This document shows positions 9,208-18,302 of a stretch of DNA of 64,000 bases, piece after piece (the stretch's first letter is position 1; each line of letters opens with the position of its first letter). The stretch comes from an uncultured Ilyobacter sp. (GTDB lineage: Bacteria; Fusobacteriota; Fusobacteriia; Fusobacteriales; Fusobacteriaceae), in NCBI RefSeq assembly GCF_963668515.1, contig NZ_OY764864.1, forward strand, positions 1,178,001-1,242,000, in the 5' to 3' direction. A program made the position numbers and the translations under genes. The notes beneath the pieces were generated by a model. It saw nothing but the letters and a program-made list of their open reading frames with translations, was not told where the DNA came from and ran no database searches.

Positions 9208-11460
9208 CTATTCACACTTGGAGTAGCCACAGCTTCTGCACGAGTAGCATCCTCCTGATATCTCCAGTTCCTCCCCACATTCAGGGCATTTAACCTTATT
9301 TATATCTGTATAACCCTTTTCTCTCTCCAACTCTTGTTTTTCCATTTTAGCTTTTCTTTCCTGGGCCTTTTCATAATCATTTAACCCCATCTCTTTTTCA
9401 AATTCCTTTAAAAGATAGAGTATTGCCAGAGGGCAGGTATTACCCTTTGTCAATTCTTCCCCTTTTCCCTTTGCAAGGGCAAAAGATGGGCATCCACTTA
9501 TACCCTCTATAGATCTTTCCATCATAAAGAGATTTCCACCTAATCTCAGCATGGCAGACATATATATTGCCACCGCCTGGATATTTTTCTCACACCCACC
9601 CTGACCACTTCTGATTACATATATATCCTGGATAGACTTTGCACTAGGAGAGTAACCTATCATTACTTTCAGTTTTCCGCAACCTACTTTAAGAGCTTTA
9701 GGATAGTATATAGTATCCTCCTCTATAGGTTTCATCTCTCCTCTTGGAAGTTCAAGAGTCTTAGGCTCACTTTTTACAGAGAGAATACCCTCTCTTGCAC
9801 ATCCTGCCCTGTAAATTGTCATCCCTTTCAAGCCCTCATTCCAGGCTTCCATGTAGAGATCCTCCACCTCTTCTATAGAGGTCTTATGGACTAAATTTAT
9901 GGTAGAAGATATACTCGCATCTATCCTTCTCTGCCAGATTCCCTGCATCTTTATCCTGTCAAAGGGATTTAAATTTTGGGCTGTTACAAAATAATCAGGA
10001 AGGTCATTTTCATCCTCTATACCGTTTGCCTCCATATAATTTTTGGCTATAGGGGTGAACACTTTGTAAAATACATCTTCCCCATGGAGACTCTCGGTTT
10101 TTCTGGTGTAAAAAAATGCAAAATTTGGCTCTATTCCCGTACTTATTCTTAGCATTGTACCTATTGACCCTGTAGGGGCTATCGTTAGAAGCTGGGAATT
10201 TCTCAGACCATATTTTTCTATGAGTTCTATTGTTTCATCACTTGCATTATCCTTTAGAAAAGGTGAGGCAAGAATCTTGTCCTTCTTGAATTTTGGAAAG
10301 CTTCCCTGCTCCTTTGCCAAAAGGGCACTTGCTCTTAAAGCGTTATCCACGATTGTTTTAGAAACTTTGTCACAAAACTCAAGGGATTCAGGAGAACCAT
10401 ATTTTAATTTCAGTTTTATCAAAAGATCTCCCAGTCCCAGTATCCCCAGACCTATCTGTCTCCACTCTCTTACAGAGTCTCTCTGCTCCTCTAGTGGATG
10501 CAGAGACAGTCCTTCATCAAGCACATCATTTAAAGCCTTCACACCATCTCTTACTCTCTCGGAAAGTCTTTCAAAATTAAAAACTTTCCCCTCTACAAAA
10601 CTTGGCAGCACAATGGATCCCAGTAGACAGCTTCCACCTGGAGGAAGGGGCTCTTCAGCACATGGATTGGTCCCTGCATATTCAAAGTCCTCATCCTCAC
10701 TTAAAAGGTTCCAGTTTGATATTGTATCCCAAAACAGCACTCCCGGTTCTGCAAAATTCCAGTTTTGTCTGGCAAGCTCTTTAAACAGAAGTCTTGCATT
10801 GACTTTTTTGGTTATTGTCTCTCCTGTATCCCCAACAATAAATTCTGTCTTAAACATATCGCCTTTTTCCACGGCTTTCATAAATTCATCATTTATTCTC
10901 ACTGATATATTTGCTTTTTGAATTTTATTTAGGTCCGACTTTACTTTTATAAAATCTTCCACGTCAGGATGATTTACATCTATAGAGAGCATAAGGGCTC
11001 CTCTTCTTCCTTTTTGCCCTATTATATCTGTGGTAAGATTATAAAGGTCCATAAAAGAAACGGCTCCTGTAGTATGCTTAGCAGAGTTGTTTACCTCAGA
11101 TCCCTTGGGCCTTAGATTTGATATATCCACTCCACATCCTCCCCCATAGGAAAAGGTCCTTGCAAGTTTTTTAGCAGTTTCAAATATAGACTCGATGTTG
11201 TCCTCAGGAGGGGTTATCACATAACAGTTAGAATAAGTTATCTTTTTACCCACCTTGTGAAGACCCCTGTTAGAAAGAATTCTTCCAGCAAATATAAACT
11301 CTTTCTTCCATATCATCTCTTTGACTTTAGGATCTCCTCCAGCCACTCTGTCTAACCACTGGACAAAAGTTTCTCCGTCAAATTTATACTTTTTCTCCCA
11401 TATATCTATTCCCAGGGTGTTGTCTTCTTCTAGCCACTCTTTTATATTTAAAACATCCAT
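9208..11460 (-). CDS. nrdJ: Ribonucleoside-diphosphate reductase, adenosylcobalamin-dependent class II
   Basis: Makes deoxyribonucleotides using a B12 radical, so it works with or without oxygen. The 750-residue protein has the redox cysteine region (TYSNCYVI), the glycine-rich turn SYGGGCGVD, the active-site motif NPCAEE with the thiyl cysteine, and PTGSIG. It ends in a cysteine-rich ribbon (CPECGEELE... CYSCRSCGYSKCE) as in long NrdJ forms. No NrdAB or NrdDG is in the window. It is monocistronic with tandem NrdR boxes upstream. No cobalamin riboswitch is seen. Confidence 0.95.
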   Translation of the reverse strand: MDVLNIKEWLEEDNTLGIDIWEKKYKFDGETFVQWLDRVAGGDPKVKEMIWKKEFIFAGRILSNRGLHKVGKKITYSNCYVITPPEDNIESIFETAKKLARTFSYGGGCGVDISNLRPKGSEVNNSAKHTTGAVSFMDLYNLTTDIIGQKGRRGALMLSIDVNHPDVEDFIKVKSDLNKIQKANISVRINDEFMKAVEKGDMFKTEFIVGDTGETITKKVNARLLFKELARQNWNFAEPGVLFWDTISNWNLLSEDEDFEYAGTNPCAEEPLPPGGSCLLGSIVLPSFVEGKVFNFERLSERVRDGVKALNDVLDEGLSLHPLEEQRDSVREWRQIGLGILGLGDLLIKLKLKYGSPESLEFCDKVSKTIVDNALRASALLAKEQGSFPKFKKDKILASPFLKDNASDETIELIEKYGLRNSQLLTIAPTGSIGTMLRISTGIEPNFAFFYTRKTESLHGEDVFYKVFTPIAKNYMEANGIEDENDLPDYFVTAQNLNPFDRIKMQGIWQRRIDASISSTINLVHKTSIEEVEDLYMEAWNEGLKGMTIYRAGCAREGILSVKSEPKTLELPRGEMKPIEEDTIYYPKALKVGCGKLKVMIGYSPSAKSIQDIYVIRSGQGGCEKNIQAVAIYMSAMLRLGGNLFMMERSIEGISGCPSFALAKGKGEELTKGNTCPLAILYLLKEFEKEMGLNDYEKAQERKAKMEKQELEREKGYTDINKVKCPECGEELEISGGCYSCRSCGYSKCE

Positions 11461-11470
11461 AATTGCCTCA

Positions 11471-11517
11471 TCACCTCATATTGTATTTTTTTAATTTAAC
11501 CACACTATATATTGTAC
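11471..11517. promoter_or_regulatory. Tandem NrdR boxes upstream of nrdJ
   Basis: ACACTATATATTGTAC (11502-11517) matches the known NrdR box well (ACACWATATWTTGTGT-like). Exactly 31 bp away, TCACCTCATATTGTAT (11471-11486) matches it at 11 of 16 positions. A three-turn spacing of tandem boxes is the known NrdR pattern. This suggests ATP/dATP-responsive repression of nrdJ. Confidence 0.7.
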
Positions 11518-11666
11518 CTTATAAGTAATTTTACCCTAATTTTTGTTTTTTTCAAGTTAATTTTTTTCATTCACTTTTCAACAAGCCATTTTACTCTGTT
11601 CATTTAAAGATATTTTTAAATGAACTTTATGATATCTTTCAAGAATTTATTTTTTCTCTTTACTCA

Positions 11667-11695
11667 TTGACTGCTTTAGGTGTAATATATATATA
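11667..11695 (+). promoter_or_regulatory. Promoter for selU
   Basis: TTGACT (11667-11672), a 17-bp spacer and TATATA (11690-11695), about 26 bp before the selU start. Confidence 0.6.
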
Positions 11696-11721
11696 ACTAT
11701 TTATATTTTTTGGAGGTATCA

Positions 11722-12750
11722 ATGCGTCAGGTTAGCTACAAGGAAATACTCAACGAAAAAAATTATATTCTGATTGATGTTCGTACTCCAAAAGAGTATG
11801 CTGCAGAAACAATTTCAGGATCGATTAATATCCCTGTTTTGTTAGACAATGAACGGGTAGAAGTGGGGACAGCTTATAAACAGGTTTCAAAAGAGAAGGC
11901 AAAAGAACTAGGGATAGAATTTATATCAAAACGACTCCCTGGGATTTTTCAAGAGATAAATAATCTTAATAAAAAATATAAGAAACTAGTATTTTTATGT
12001 GCCAGAGGAGGTATGAGAAGTAGCAGTATGACCGCCTTATTTTCTTCACTTGGATATAAATGCTCAAAACTCACAGATGGTTACAAGGGTTACAGAAAAT
12101 TTATATCTGAAGATCTAAGCAGAACAAACTCCGGTATAAAATACATTGTCCTTCACGGCAGAACGGGAGTTGGAAAAACTAAAATACTGCAACAGCTAGA
12201 AACTAAAGGTTACAGCGTTCTCGATCTTGAAAAATACGCCGACCATAAAGGGTCTATTTTTGGAGCCATTGGTGAAAAAAGAAAACAGAGTCAAAAGAGG
12301 TTTGAATCACTTATCTATGAGCATCTTCGAGAAAACCAGCATAACTATGTCTTGGTAGAAAGTGAAAGCAAAAGAATTGGTGATGTCTATCTTCCCGACA
12401 CTATCTCAGATTCTATGAAAGATGGTCTTCATCTTTTTTTAGATACCTCACTTGATCACAGGGTAAAAATCCTCATGGAAGATTATGCCGATGCCTCAGA
12501 AGAAGATATCTTGAATTGCGTAAATTTTCTTAAAAAGTATATAGGAAAAGAGAAAACTGAAAGTTATTCTGAGCTGACCAAAAGCAGAAACTACGCCCAG
12601 CTAGCTGCTGAGCTTGTGGTAGATTATTACGACCCTCTATACGAAAAAAGCATTAAAAAATGGGAGTATGAGAGTATAATCAACTATGAAAGTGTCGATG
12701 AAGGAGTTCAAGGTGTAATTAACTTCTTAGATACTATGGATTTTTCATAG
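11722..12750 (+). CDS. selU: tRNA 2-selenouridine synthase (rhodanese plus P-loop)
   Basis: Converts 2-thiouridine at the wobble position of certain tRNAs to 2-selenouridine using selenophosphate. The N-terminal rhodanese domain has catalytic Cys93 in FLCARGGMRS. The C-terminal half has a Walker A motif GRTGVGKT (about 146-153). At 342 residues it matches the family. The ATG at 11722 follows TGGAGG; a TTG at 11710 overlaps that RBS. Its presence implies a selenophosphate supply (selD) elsewhere in the genome. Monocistronic, followed by a strong terminator. Confidence 0.93.
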   Translation: MRQVSYKEILNEKNYILIDVRTPKEYAAETISGSINIPVLLDNERVEVGTAYKQVSKEKAKELGIEFISKRLPGIFQEINNLNKKYKKLVFLCARGGMRSSSMTALFSSLGYKCSKLTDGYKGYRKFISEDLSRTNSGIKYIVLHGRTGVGKTKILQQLETKGYSVLDLEKYADHKGSIFGAIGEKRKQSQKRFESLIYEHLRENQHNYVLVESESKRIGDVYLPDTISDSMKDGLHLFLDTSLDHRVKILMEDYADASEEDILNCVNFLKKYIGKEKTESYSELTKSRNYAQLAAELVVDYYDPLYEKSIKKWEYESIINYESVDEGVQGVINFLDTMDFS

Positions 12751-12791
12751 CTTTTCCTTTTCTGAACCATCAAAGAAATTTAATAAGTTCG

Positions 12792-12835
12792 AAAAAAGAG
12801 CCCTGTTCAAGAGACTTTTGGAAAGGCTCTTTTTT
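12792..12835 (+). terminator. Terminator after selU
   Basis: AAAAAAGAGCC pairs with GGCTCTTTTTT around a 22-base loop and continues into more T. Confidence 0.85.
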
Positions 12836-12849
12836 TTATAATCTTTGAA

Positions 12850-13697
12850 TTAAATTATTGAATTTATTCGAAAACCTGTGTTACTTTCTTTTCTTGATAA
12901 AAGAAAGTAACCAAAGAAAATCAAGAATTTTCAAATGTCTAGGAAGTAGATATTTCTTTTATCACCTTTGTGAGCTACAGTCCTCGGTTCCCTGCGGAAC
13001 TTATTCTGTAGGACGGCTGAGTGCGGCTCTTTCCTGTATAAGCCCTGCGACTTGAAAATTCAAAAAATCTTCTCTATGAAACTCTTCTCCTGTCTCTGTG
13101 TCTTCTGTGACCAAAAGATTTTGTTATTATTCGTGTTAATTCCCCTATCTTTTATTGGTGTTCATTCGTGATAAAATCCCTTGACTCTGATATCGCTCTC
13201 CTCCGTGATACTCTCTTCTTTTCTCTGTGACCAAAAGCTTTTGTCCTTATTCGTGTTAATTCCCCTATCTTTTATTGGTGTTCATTCGTGATAAAATCCC
13301 TTGACTCTGATATCGCTCTCCTCCGTGATACTCTCTTCTTTTCTCTGTGACCAAAAGCTTTTGTCCTTATTCGTGTTAATTCCCCTATCTTTTATTGGTG
13401 TTCATTCGTGATAAAATCCCTTGACTCTGATATCGCTCTCCTCCGTGATACTCTCTTCTTTTCTCTGTGACCAAAAGCTTTTGTCCTTATTCGTGTTAAT
13501 TTCCCTATCTTTTATTGGTGTTCATTCGTGATAAAATCTTTTGACTTTAATATCGCTCTCCTCCGTGATACTCTCTTCTTTTCTCTGTGACCAAAAGCTT
13601 TTGTCCTTATTCGTGTTAATTTTCCTATCTTTTATTAGTGTCCATTCGTGACAAAATCTTTTGACTCTAATATTCAGATAAATTCAGTAATTTATCA
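12850..13697. repeat. Interspersed repeat element, copy 1, with five 120-bp tandem units
   Basis: The first part (12850-13080) contains GAATTTTCAA and, about 170 bp later, TTGAAAATTC, an inverted pair. Between them lies a conserved segment around CAGTCCTCGGTTCCCTG. The second part has period exactly 120 bp, with units starting near 13081, 13201, 13321, 13441 and 13561. The three middle units are almost identical; the first and last are diverged. Each unit has ATTCGTG motifs. The end GATA/ATTCAGATAAATTCAGTAATTTAT is shared with copies at 45.7 and 57.8 kb. No credible gene lies inside. Confidence 0.9.
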
Positions 13698-13724
13698 GCA
13701 TACTTCTAAATGTTTTTCAAAAAA

Positions 13725-13750
13725 AGAAAGATTCTCTAAAGAATCTTTCT
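13725..13750 (-). terminator. Terminator after panF
   Basis: AGAAAGATTCT-CTAA-AGAATCTTTCT with a T-rich tail on the minus strand (A run at 13719-13725). Confidence 0.8.
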
Positions 13751-13814
13751 CAAGGTTTTAATATCTTCTATTTAGATTTCACATTTTTAAATTACTTTAG
13801 AAAATATTTATTAT

Positions 13815-15266
13815 TTAAAAAAATATCTCCAATACTTCATCTTCCGGTTTTTTACCTATAAGCGATCCTATAGTAAAAGTCATAAGAGAAATAAATATAA
13901 CAGGGACTATCTGATGCATACCCATAGGTTTTATCTTACTGATGGTAAAGTAAAAATATGATCCCACTCCTGTTAGCATAGATGCTATGGCTCCCGTTGA
14001 GTTTGCCTTTTTCCAGTAGAGTCCCAGTACTATAGGGCATAAAAAGGTTGCTTCAAGGCCTCCGAAGGCAAAAAGGTTTATCCATACCAAAAGTTTCGGT
14101 GGATTCATAGAAAGTAGAAAAACTATTATCCCCACTGTAAGAGATGTAAAAAGTGTAAGTTTTTTTATTTTTTTATCATCGGCATCTTTGTTTATATAGT
14201 GGATGTAAAGATCCTTTACAATGGCAGCTGAGGACAGAATGAGCATAGAATCCACTGTGGACATTGTGGCTGCCAAAGGACCGCCTATAAATACTCCGGC
14301 CAGTATAGGGGGCATATTTCTTAAGGCAAGTGTCGGTATTATTTTATCTCCAACATCTATTCCAGGAGCTACTGCCGCTCCCATGACCCCTATAAGGTGC
14401 ATTCCTATCATCAAAAATCCCACCACAAAGGTTCCAACCATCATTGCTCGATGCATAGATTTAGAATCTCTGAATCCCATACATCTGATTGTCGTCTGTG
14501 GGAGTCCCAGTACCGCCACCCCCACTAGCATCCAAAATGATAAAATAAATGGTTTTGCTATGGCTCCCCCAGAAGTTGGAGTCAGAAGATCTGGATTTGT
14601 TTTTAGCAGTCCCTGCATTATATTTTCCATGCCTCCGCCGTTTTTCAATATTGCAAAGAATAAAAAAGTCGTGGCTACCATCATCATTATTCCCTGAATT
14701 GCGTCAGTTAGAGCTACCGCCCTGAAACCTCCCAAAGTCGTGTATATTATAACCACTACACCAAAAAGTAAAAGGCCAGTGTGATATGAAAGGCCGGTTA
14801 CAGTTTCAAAAAGTCTAGCACCTCCGATAAACTGAGCTATTATAGAGGCTGCGAAAAATACAAGTACGGCTATAGAGGATAGTATAACCACCGTGTCACT
14901 TTTATACCTAGCCCTAAGATAATCTGTTATAGTTACCGCTCCTATTTTCCTCGATATTATTGCAAATTTTTTACCAAGTATTCCCAGCGTGAGAAAGGCA
15001 GTTGGAGTCTGTATACAAGCTAGCAATACCCATCCCAAACCTAGTTTATATGCTACTCCAGGTCCGCCTACAAAAGAACTGGCACTGGCATAGGTTGCAA
15101 TAAGAGTCATAGCGAGGACAAAGCCTCCCATATTTCTGCTCCCTATAAAATATTCCTCTATAAAATTGACTTCTCCCGAGTGTTTTATTTCGTTTGTCTT
15201 ATATGCAATAAACAGCATCACCGCAAGGTAAATTACTAAAGGTATCAGTATCATTATATTTTCCAT
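13815..15266 (-). CDS. panF: Sodium/pantothenate symporter
   Basis: Sodium:solute symporter family protein of 483 residues with about 13 predicted membrane helices, carrying pantothenate into the cell. It is closest in my reading to PanF (start region YFIGSRNMGGFVLAMTLIATYASASSF; GGPLAATMSTVDSMLIL). It follows a yhdT-type gene by 8 bp, the same pair order as in enterobacteria, which supports PanF over other SSS members. The marR gene and the pantothenate synthesis operon lie immediately upstream. Confidence 0.88.
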   Translation of the reverse strand: MENIMILIPLVIYLAVMLFIAYKTNEIKHSGEVNFIEEYFIGSRNMGGFVLAMTLIATYASASSFVGGPGVAYKLGLGWVLLACIQTPTAFLTLGILGKKFAIISRKIGAVTITDYLRARYKSDTVVILSSIAVLVFFAASIIAQFIGGARLFETVTGLSYHTGLLLFGVVVIIYTTLGGFRAVALTDAIQGIMMMVATTFLFFAILKNGGGMENIMQGLLKTNPDLLTPTSGGAIAKPFILSFWMLVGVAVLGLPQTTIRCMGFRDSKSMHRAMMVGTFVVGFLMIGMHLIGVMGAAVAPGIDVGDKIIPTLALRNMPPILAGVFIGGPLAATMSTVDSMLILSSAAIVKDLYIHYINKDADDKKIKKLTLFTSLTVGIIVFLLSMNPPKLLVWINLFAFGGLEATFLCPIVLGLYWKKANSTGAIASMLTGVGSYFYFTISKIKPMGMHQIVPVIFISLMTFTIGSLIGKKPEDEVLEIFF

Positions 15267-15274
15267 TATTCCTC

Positions 15275-15517
15275 CTAATCAAAGTCAACTTCTTTAAAAA
15301 ATATCTTAATTGCAAAGTATACGAGGGTGCATATGACAAAAAATCCAACTATACATGAATAAAAAAACCATTCTGGAAGTCCCATTATAAATCTGTATTC
15401 CACAGGGTTTTTATCTCCCATGCCATAGGCAAAAAAGTACCACCATGCAAAATAAATTAAATAAAGAATTACTGTTATTGTAGCTTCTTTTCTTATCTGT
15501 TTGTTTCTCTCTCTCAT
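15275..15517 (-). CDS. yhdT: YhdT family small membrane protein (DUF997)
   Basis: An 80-residue protein with two membrane helices (LYLIYFAWWYFFAYG and FFYSCIVGFFVICTLVYFA). The family is regularly found just before panF and is thought to assist it, though no biochemical role is established. The ATG at 15517 follows GGGGAGGAC; the frame extends upstream to 15532 but that part contains the RBS. Probably co-transcribed with panF. Confidence 0.85.
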   Translation of the reverse strand: MRERNKQIRKEATITVILYLIYFAWWYFFAYGMGDKNPVEYRFIMGLPEWFFYSCIVGFFVICTLVYFAIKIFFKEVDFD

Positions 15518-15569
15518 CTGTCCTCCCCACAATAATTATCTAGCTTTACGAATAAAAATATCGACAAAT

Positions 15570-15592
15570 CAATTTTTGACGAAGAAAAATTG
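15570..15592 (-). terminator. Hairpin after the pantothenate-locus marR
   Basis: CAATTTTT / AAAAATTG arms around a 7-base loop, starting two bases past the marR stop. The T tract after it is poor, so termination may be partial and panF-yhdT could be partly read from the marR promoter. Confidence 0.4.
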
Positions 15593-15594
15593 AG

Positions 15595-16035
15595 CTATCC
15601 TTTTCCAAGTTTTTTAAGAAGCTCAATCATTATCATCTGTTCCGCTTCTGTGAGTACACCAAAAGCTTTTTTTAGGTTTTCCAAATGCTTATCAAAAACT
15701 TCCTCCATAAGTGCAGTACCTTTTGGGCTTATTTTAATAATAAAAACTCTTCTGTCTTTCTCGTCTCTTTTTTTAATTATAAGGCCCTCTTTTTCCAGGT
15801 TATTTATTATCACGGTCATAGTACCCCCGCTAGAAAAAGTCTTTTCTATGACCTCTTTTATTGTAAACTCCCCTCTGTGATATAAAAGCTCTAGTACCGA
15901 AAACTGTGCCTCTGTTACCCCTTGTTTTTTCATATCAGGATATATTCTTCTGTTTACCGAGGCATAACACCTTGAAAAGGTTACTAAAAGTTTAAGATTT
16001 CTCCATTCATCTCTATCATATTCTTTATTCATCAT
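15595..16035 (-). CDS. MarR family regulator, probable regulator of pantothenate/CoA genes
   Basis: Winged-helix regulator of 146 residues from the ATG at 16035. The HTH is EFTIKEVIEKTFSSGGTMTVIINNLEKEG and the wing lies near KRDEKDRRVFIIKISPKG (quoted in part). No RBS precedes ATGATG. Instead TATAAT ends 8 bp before it, so the mRNA probably begins at the start codon. A TTG at 16071, which would extend the frame, is part of the -35 box and should not be used. It lies between panF-yhdT and the pan operon. Its own promoter, the pan promoter and the coaBC promoter all carry ACTANNTAGT-type palindromes, so I infer that it controls pantothenate/CoA synthesis. Confidence 0.8.
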   Translation of the reverse strand: MMNKEYDRDEWRNLKLLVTFSRCYASVNRRIYPDMKKQGVTEAQFSVLELLYHRGEFTIKEVIEKTFSSGGTMTVIINNLEKEGLIIKKRDEKDRRVFIIKISPKGTALMEEVFDKHLENLKKAFGVLTEAEQMIMIELLKKLGKG

Positions 16036-16042
16036 AGAAAAA

Positions 16043-16071
16043 ATTATACTACTAATTAGTTTATTTTTCAA
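16043..16071 (-). promoter_or_regulatory. marR promoter with palindrome ACTAATTAGT in the spacer
   Basis: Reading the minus strand: TTGAAA (16071-16066), 17-bp spacer, TATAAT (16048-16043). The spacer holds ACTAATTAGT (16051-16060). The string CTAATTAGTAGTATAATTTT is identical to the coaBC promoter at 50022-50041. The ATG follows 7 bases after the -10 box, so the transcript is predicted to be leaderless. Confidence 0.75.
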
Positions 16072-16197
16072 TAATAAAATAGCTTATTTCCCCATATAAT
16101 TTGATCCCTAATAGTTATAAATTATTCCGATGATAAAAACTTAAAAAAACCTAGTATTTTATTCTAATTTCACACTTTTATTTTTCTCCAATTGAAA

Positions 16198-16215
16198 AAG
16201 AGGCCTAGGCCTCTT
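16198..16215 (-). terminator. Terminator after panD
   Basis: AAGAGGCCTAGGCCTCTT is a perfect 18-bp inverted repeat about 20 bp after panD. Followed by TTTTTC on the minus strand. Confidence 0.75.
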
Positions 16216-16233
16216 CCCAATTTTTCTATGAGC

Positions 16234-16617
16234 TTATATTAATTTACCGTGCTTTTCATAACTTGATATTTTTTCTACTTCGTTGTGATCTCCCATAAGA
16301 ACTACCTTAGGCTGATGAGTATGTGCTTCCTTCTCGTCTACCATACAGTAGGCCATTATGATTATTTTATCATTTTTTTGCACCATTCTCGCTGCTGCTC
16401 CGTTTAAGCATACGATTCCTTTTTCATCTTCTGCAGCTATTACGTAAGTTTCAAACCTAGCTCCATTGTTAATATTCACAATATGAACAAGCTCATATTC
16501 TCTTATACCTGCTGCTTCCATTATTGTCTTGTCAAGTGTGATACTACCTACATAATCAAGTTCTGCCTGAGTTACTGTGGCTCTGTGAATTTTCCCTTTT
16601 AAAAGTTGGATTTGCAT
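16234..16617 (-). CDS. panD: Aspartate 1-decarboxylase proenzyme
   Basis: Makes beta-alanine for pantothenate. It is synthesised as a proenzyme that cleaves itself at Gly24-Ser25 (YVGSIT), leaving a pyruvoyl group. With the ATG at 16617 the cleavage residues fall exactly at the canonical 24/25 and the protein has 127 residues. AGGAG is 7 bases upstream. A GTG at 16623 overlaps the panC stop but is too close to the RBS. Last gene of the operon. Confidence 0.95.
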   Translation of the reverse strand: MQIQLLKGKIHRATVTQAELDYVGSITLDKTIMEAAGIREYELVHIVNINNGARFETYVIAAEDEKGIVCLNGAAARMVQKNDKIIIMAYCMVDEKEAHTHQPKVVLMGDHNEVEKISSYEKHGKLI

Positions 16618-16619
16618 TT

Positions 16620-17465
16620 TCACTCTCCTATTATCATATTATCTATAAGTCTTGTCTTCCCTATAAAAACTGCCGTTGCTGCAAGTGCTTTTTCTTTTAC
16701 TACATCTATTTTTTCTAAGGTGTTAGGATCTACTATTTCAAAATAGTCAATCTTTGCTATATCCATTGTAGATATTTTCCTAGCCGCCTCTTTTTTTAGT
16801 TCCTCTACATCACTAGTTCCCTGATACACCATCTCTTTAATTATATTTAGAGCCTCTATAATAATAAGTGCCTTTCTCCTTTCCTCTTCAGAAAGTTTTG
16901 CGTTACGAGAACTCATTGCAAGCCCGTCTTCCTCTCTAACAATAGGACACCCTATGACTTCTACAGGAATATTCAGGTCCTTAGTAAATCTCTTTATTAT
17001 AGCTAGCTGCTGAAAATCCTTCTCTCCGAAATAAGCTCTATCTGGTGAAACTATTAAAAATAGTTTTGTTACTACAGTACACACACCTCTAAAATGACCT
17101 GGCCTTGTTGCCCCGCAGAGTTCTTGGTCAAGACCCTCTATATCCACAAGGGTAGCAAATCCAGCAGGATACATCTCTGCAGCAGTTGGAGCAAATATAA
17201 TATCTCCTCCTGCATCTGCAACCAGTCTTTTGTCCCTCTGAAGATTGCTCGGGTATGTCTCTAAGTCATTTTCATTGTCAAACTGTTTTGGGTTGACGAA
17301 AACACTCACAACAACCTTGTCATTTTCCGATGCCGCCTTTTCTATCAGACTCTTATGTCCAGCATGAAGATAACCCATTGTAGGGACAAACCCCACTGAG
17401 AATCCACTATTTTTCCATTGCTGAACTTTTTCCTTGATTTCACTGATGCTTCTTAGAACTTCCAT
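16620..17465 (-). CDS. panC: Pantothenate synthetase
   Basis: ATP-dependent joining of pantoate and beta-alanine in the cytoplasm. The 281-residue protein has the nucleotidyltransferase motif [14 protein letters not shown], the pantoate site [17 protein letters not shown] and the MSSRN loop. It lies 9 bp after panB and runs up to panD. All three classical pan enzymes are therefore in one unit. Confidence 0.96.
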   Translation of the reverse strand: MEVLRSISEIKEKVQQWKNSGFSVGFVPTMGYLHAGHKSLIEKAASENDKVVVSVFVNPKQFDNENDLETYPSNLQRDKRLVADAGGDIIFAPTAAEMYPAGFATLVDIEGLDQELCGATRPGHFRGVCTVVTKLFLIVSPDRAYFGEKDFQQLAIIKRFTKDLNIPVEVIGCPIVREEDGLAMSSRNAKLSEEERRKALIIIEALNIIKEMVYQGTSDVEELKKEAARKISTMDIAKIDYFEIVDPNTLEKIDVVKEKALAATAVFIGKTRLIDNMIIGE

Positions 17466-17474
17466 CCTGTCCCC

Positions 17475-18302
17475 CTAGTAAAGTTTTTCAAGAACTTCAT
17501 CTTTTATTCCGAAAGTATGCTCTTTTGCCGGAAAGGTTCCCTCTCTCACTTCTTTGACATAAGCTTCTAACCCTTCCCTCATTACTTTCCCCACATCTGC
17601 AAAGGTCTTTACAAATTTTGGTTTAAAATCCCCGTACATGTTGAGCATATCCTGAATCACTAGAACCTGCCCATCACAGACATTTCCAGACCCTATTCCT
17701 ATGGTAGGGACAGAAACACTTTCACTCACAATCTTGGCAAGTTTTTCCGGCACACATTCTAAGACTATTGCAAAGACGCCTGCTTCTTCAAGTGCTTTTG
17801 CATCTTTTATCATCTGTCTGGCTTCCTCCTCGCTCTTACCCTGTACCTTAAATCCTCCAAATACATTTACAGACTGAGGGGTAAGTCCTAGGTGACCCAT
17901 GACAGGAATCTGTGCTTTTACTATAGCCTTTATTTTCTCCACCATATCAACTCCACCCTCTAGCTTCACTGCATGGGCTCCTGTTTCCTTTATCAGTCTG
18001 CCTGCATTTGTTACTGCTTCTGGGGTAGTGTTATGGTAGGACATGAAAGGCATATCCAAAATAACTAGAGTATTTTTCACTCCCCTCATCACAGCTTTCC
18101 CATGGTGTATGATATCTTCCAAGGTAACAGAAAGAGTTGAATCATAACCTAGACATACCATTCCAAGGGAATCTCCCACAAGAATAGCTTCCACCTCGGT
18201 TTCATCTATGATCCTTGCTGTCGTGTAATCATATCCAGTGACTACCGAAAGCTTCTCTCCCTTTTCCTTCGAATTTCTGAAGCTTACTACTGTGTTTTTC
18301 AT
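17475..18302 (-). CDS. panB: 3-methyl-2-oxobutanoate hydroxymethyltransferase
   Basis: Transfers a hydroxymethyl group from methylene-tetrahydrofolate to 2-ketoisovalerate to give ketopantoate. The 275-residue TIM-barrel protein has [22 protein letters not shown] and the conserved segments DMPFMSY and [10 protein letters not shown]. The start ATG overlaps the stop of the DUF2520 gene (ATGA), so translation is coupled. Its substrate is also made by the ilv genes at 33-38 kb. Confidence 0.96.
   Translation of the reverse strand: MKNTVVSFRNSKEKGEKLSVVTGYDYTTARIIDETEVEAILVGDSLGMVCLGYDSTLSVTLEDIIHHGKAVMRGVKNTLVILDMPFMSYHNTTPEAVTNAGRLIKETGAHAVKLEGGVDMVEKIKAIVKAQIPVMGHLGLTPQSVNVFGGFKVQGKSEEEARQMIKDAKALEEAGVFAIVLECVPEKLAKIVSESVSVPTIGIGSGNVCDGQVLVIQDMLNMYGDFKPKFVKTFADVGKVMREGLEAYVKEVREGTFPAKEHTFGIKDEVLEKLY

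Noticed and set aside
10220..10921. 233-residue frame opposite nrdJ
   Set aside because: A shadow of the conserved minus-strand reductase, with no RBS and low-complexity composition.
11461..11721. Cobalamin riboswitch before the B12-dependent reductase
   Set aside because: No B12-box or long structured leader can be seen; NrdR boxes explain the conserved part.
12858..13055. 65-residue frame inside repeat copy 1
   Set aside because: It has no RBS and lies in the repeat; the corresponding frame is not kept in copies 2 and 3.
12850..13697. CRISPR array at the 120-bp tandem repeats
   Set aside because: The whole 120-bp unit repeats with no variable spacers, and there are no cas genes.
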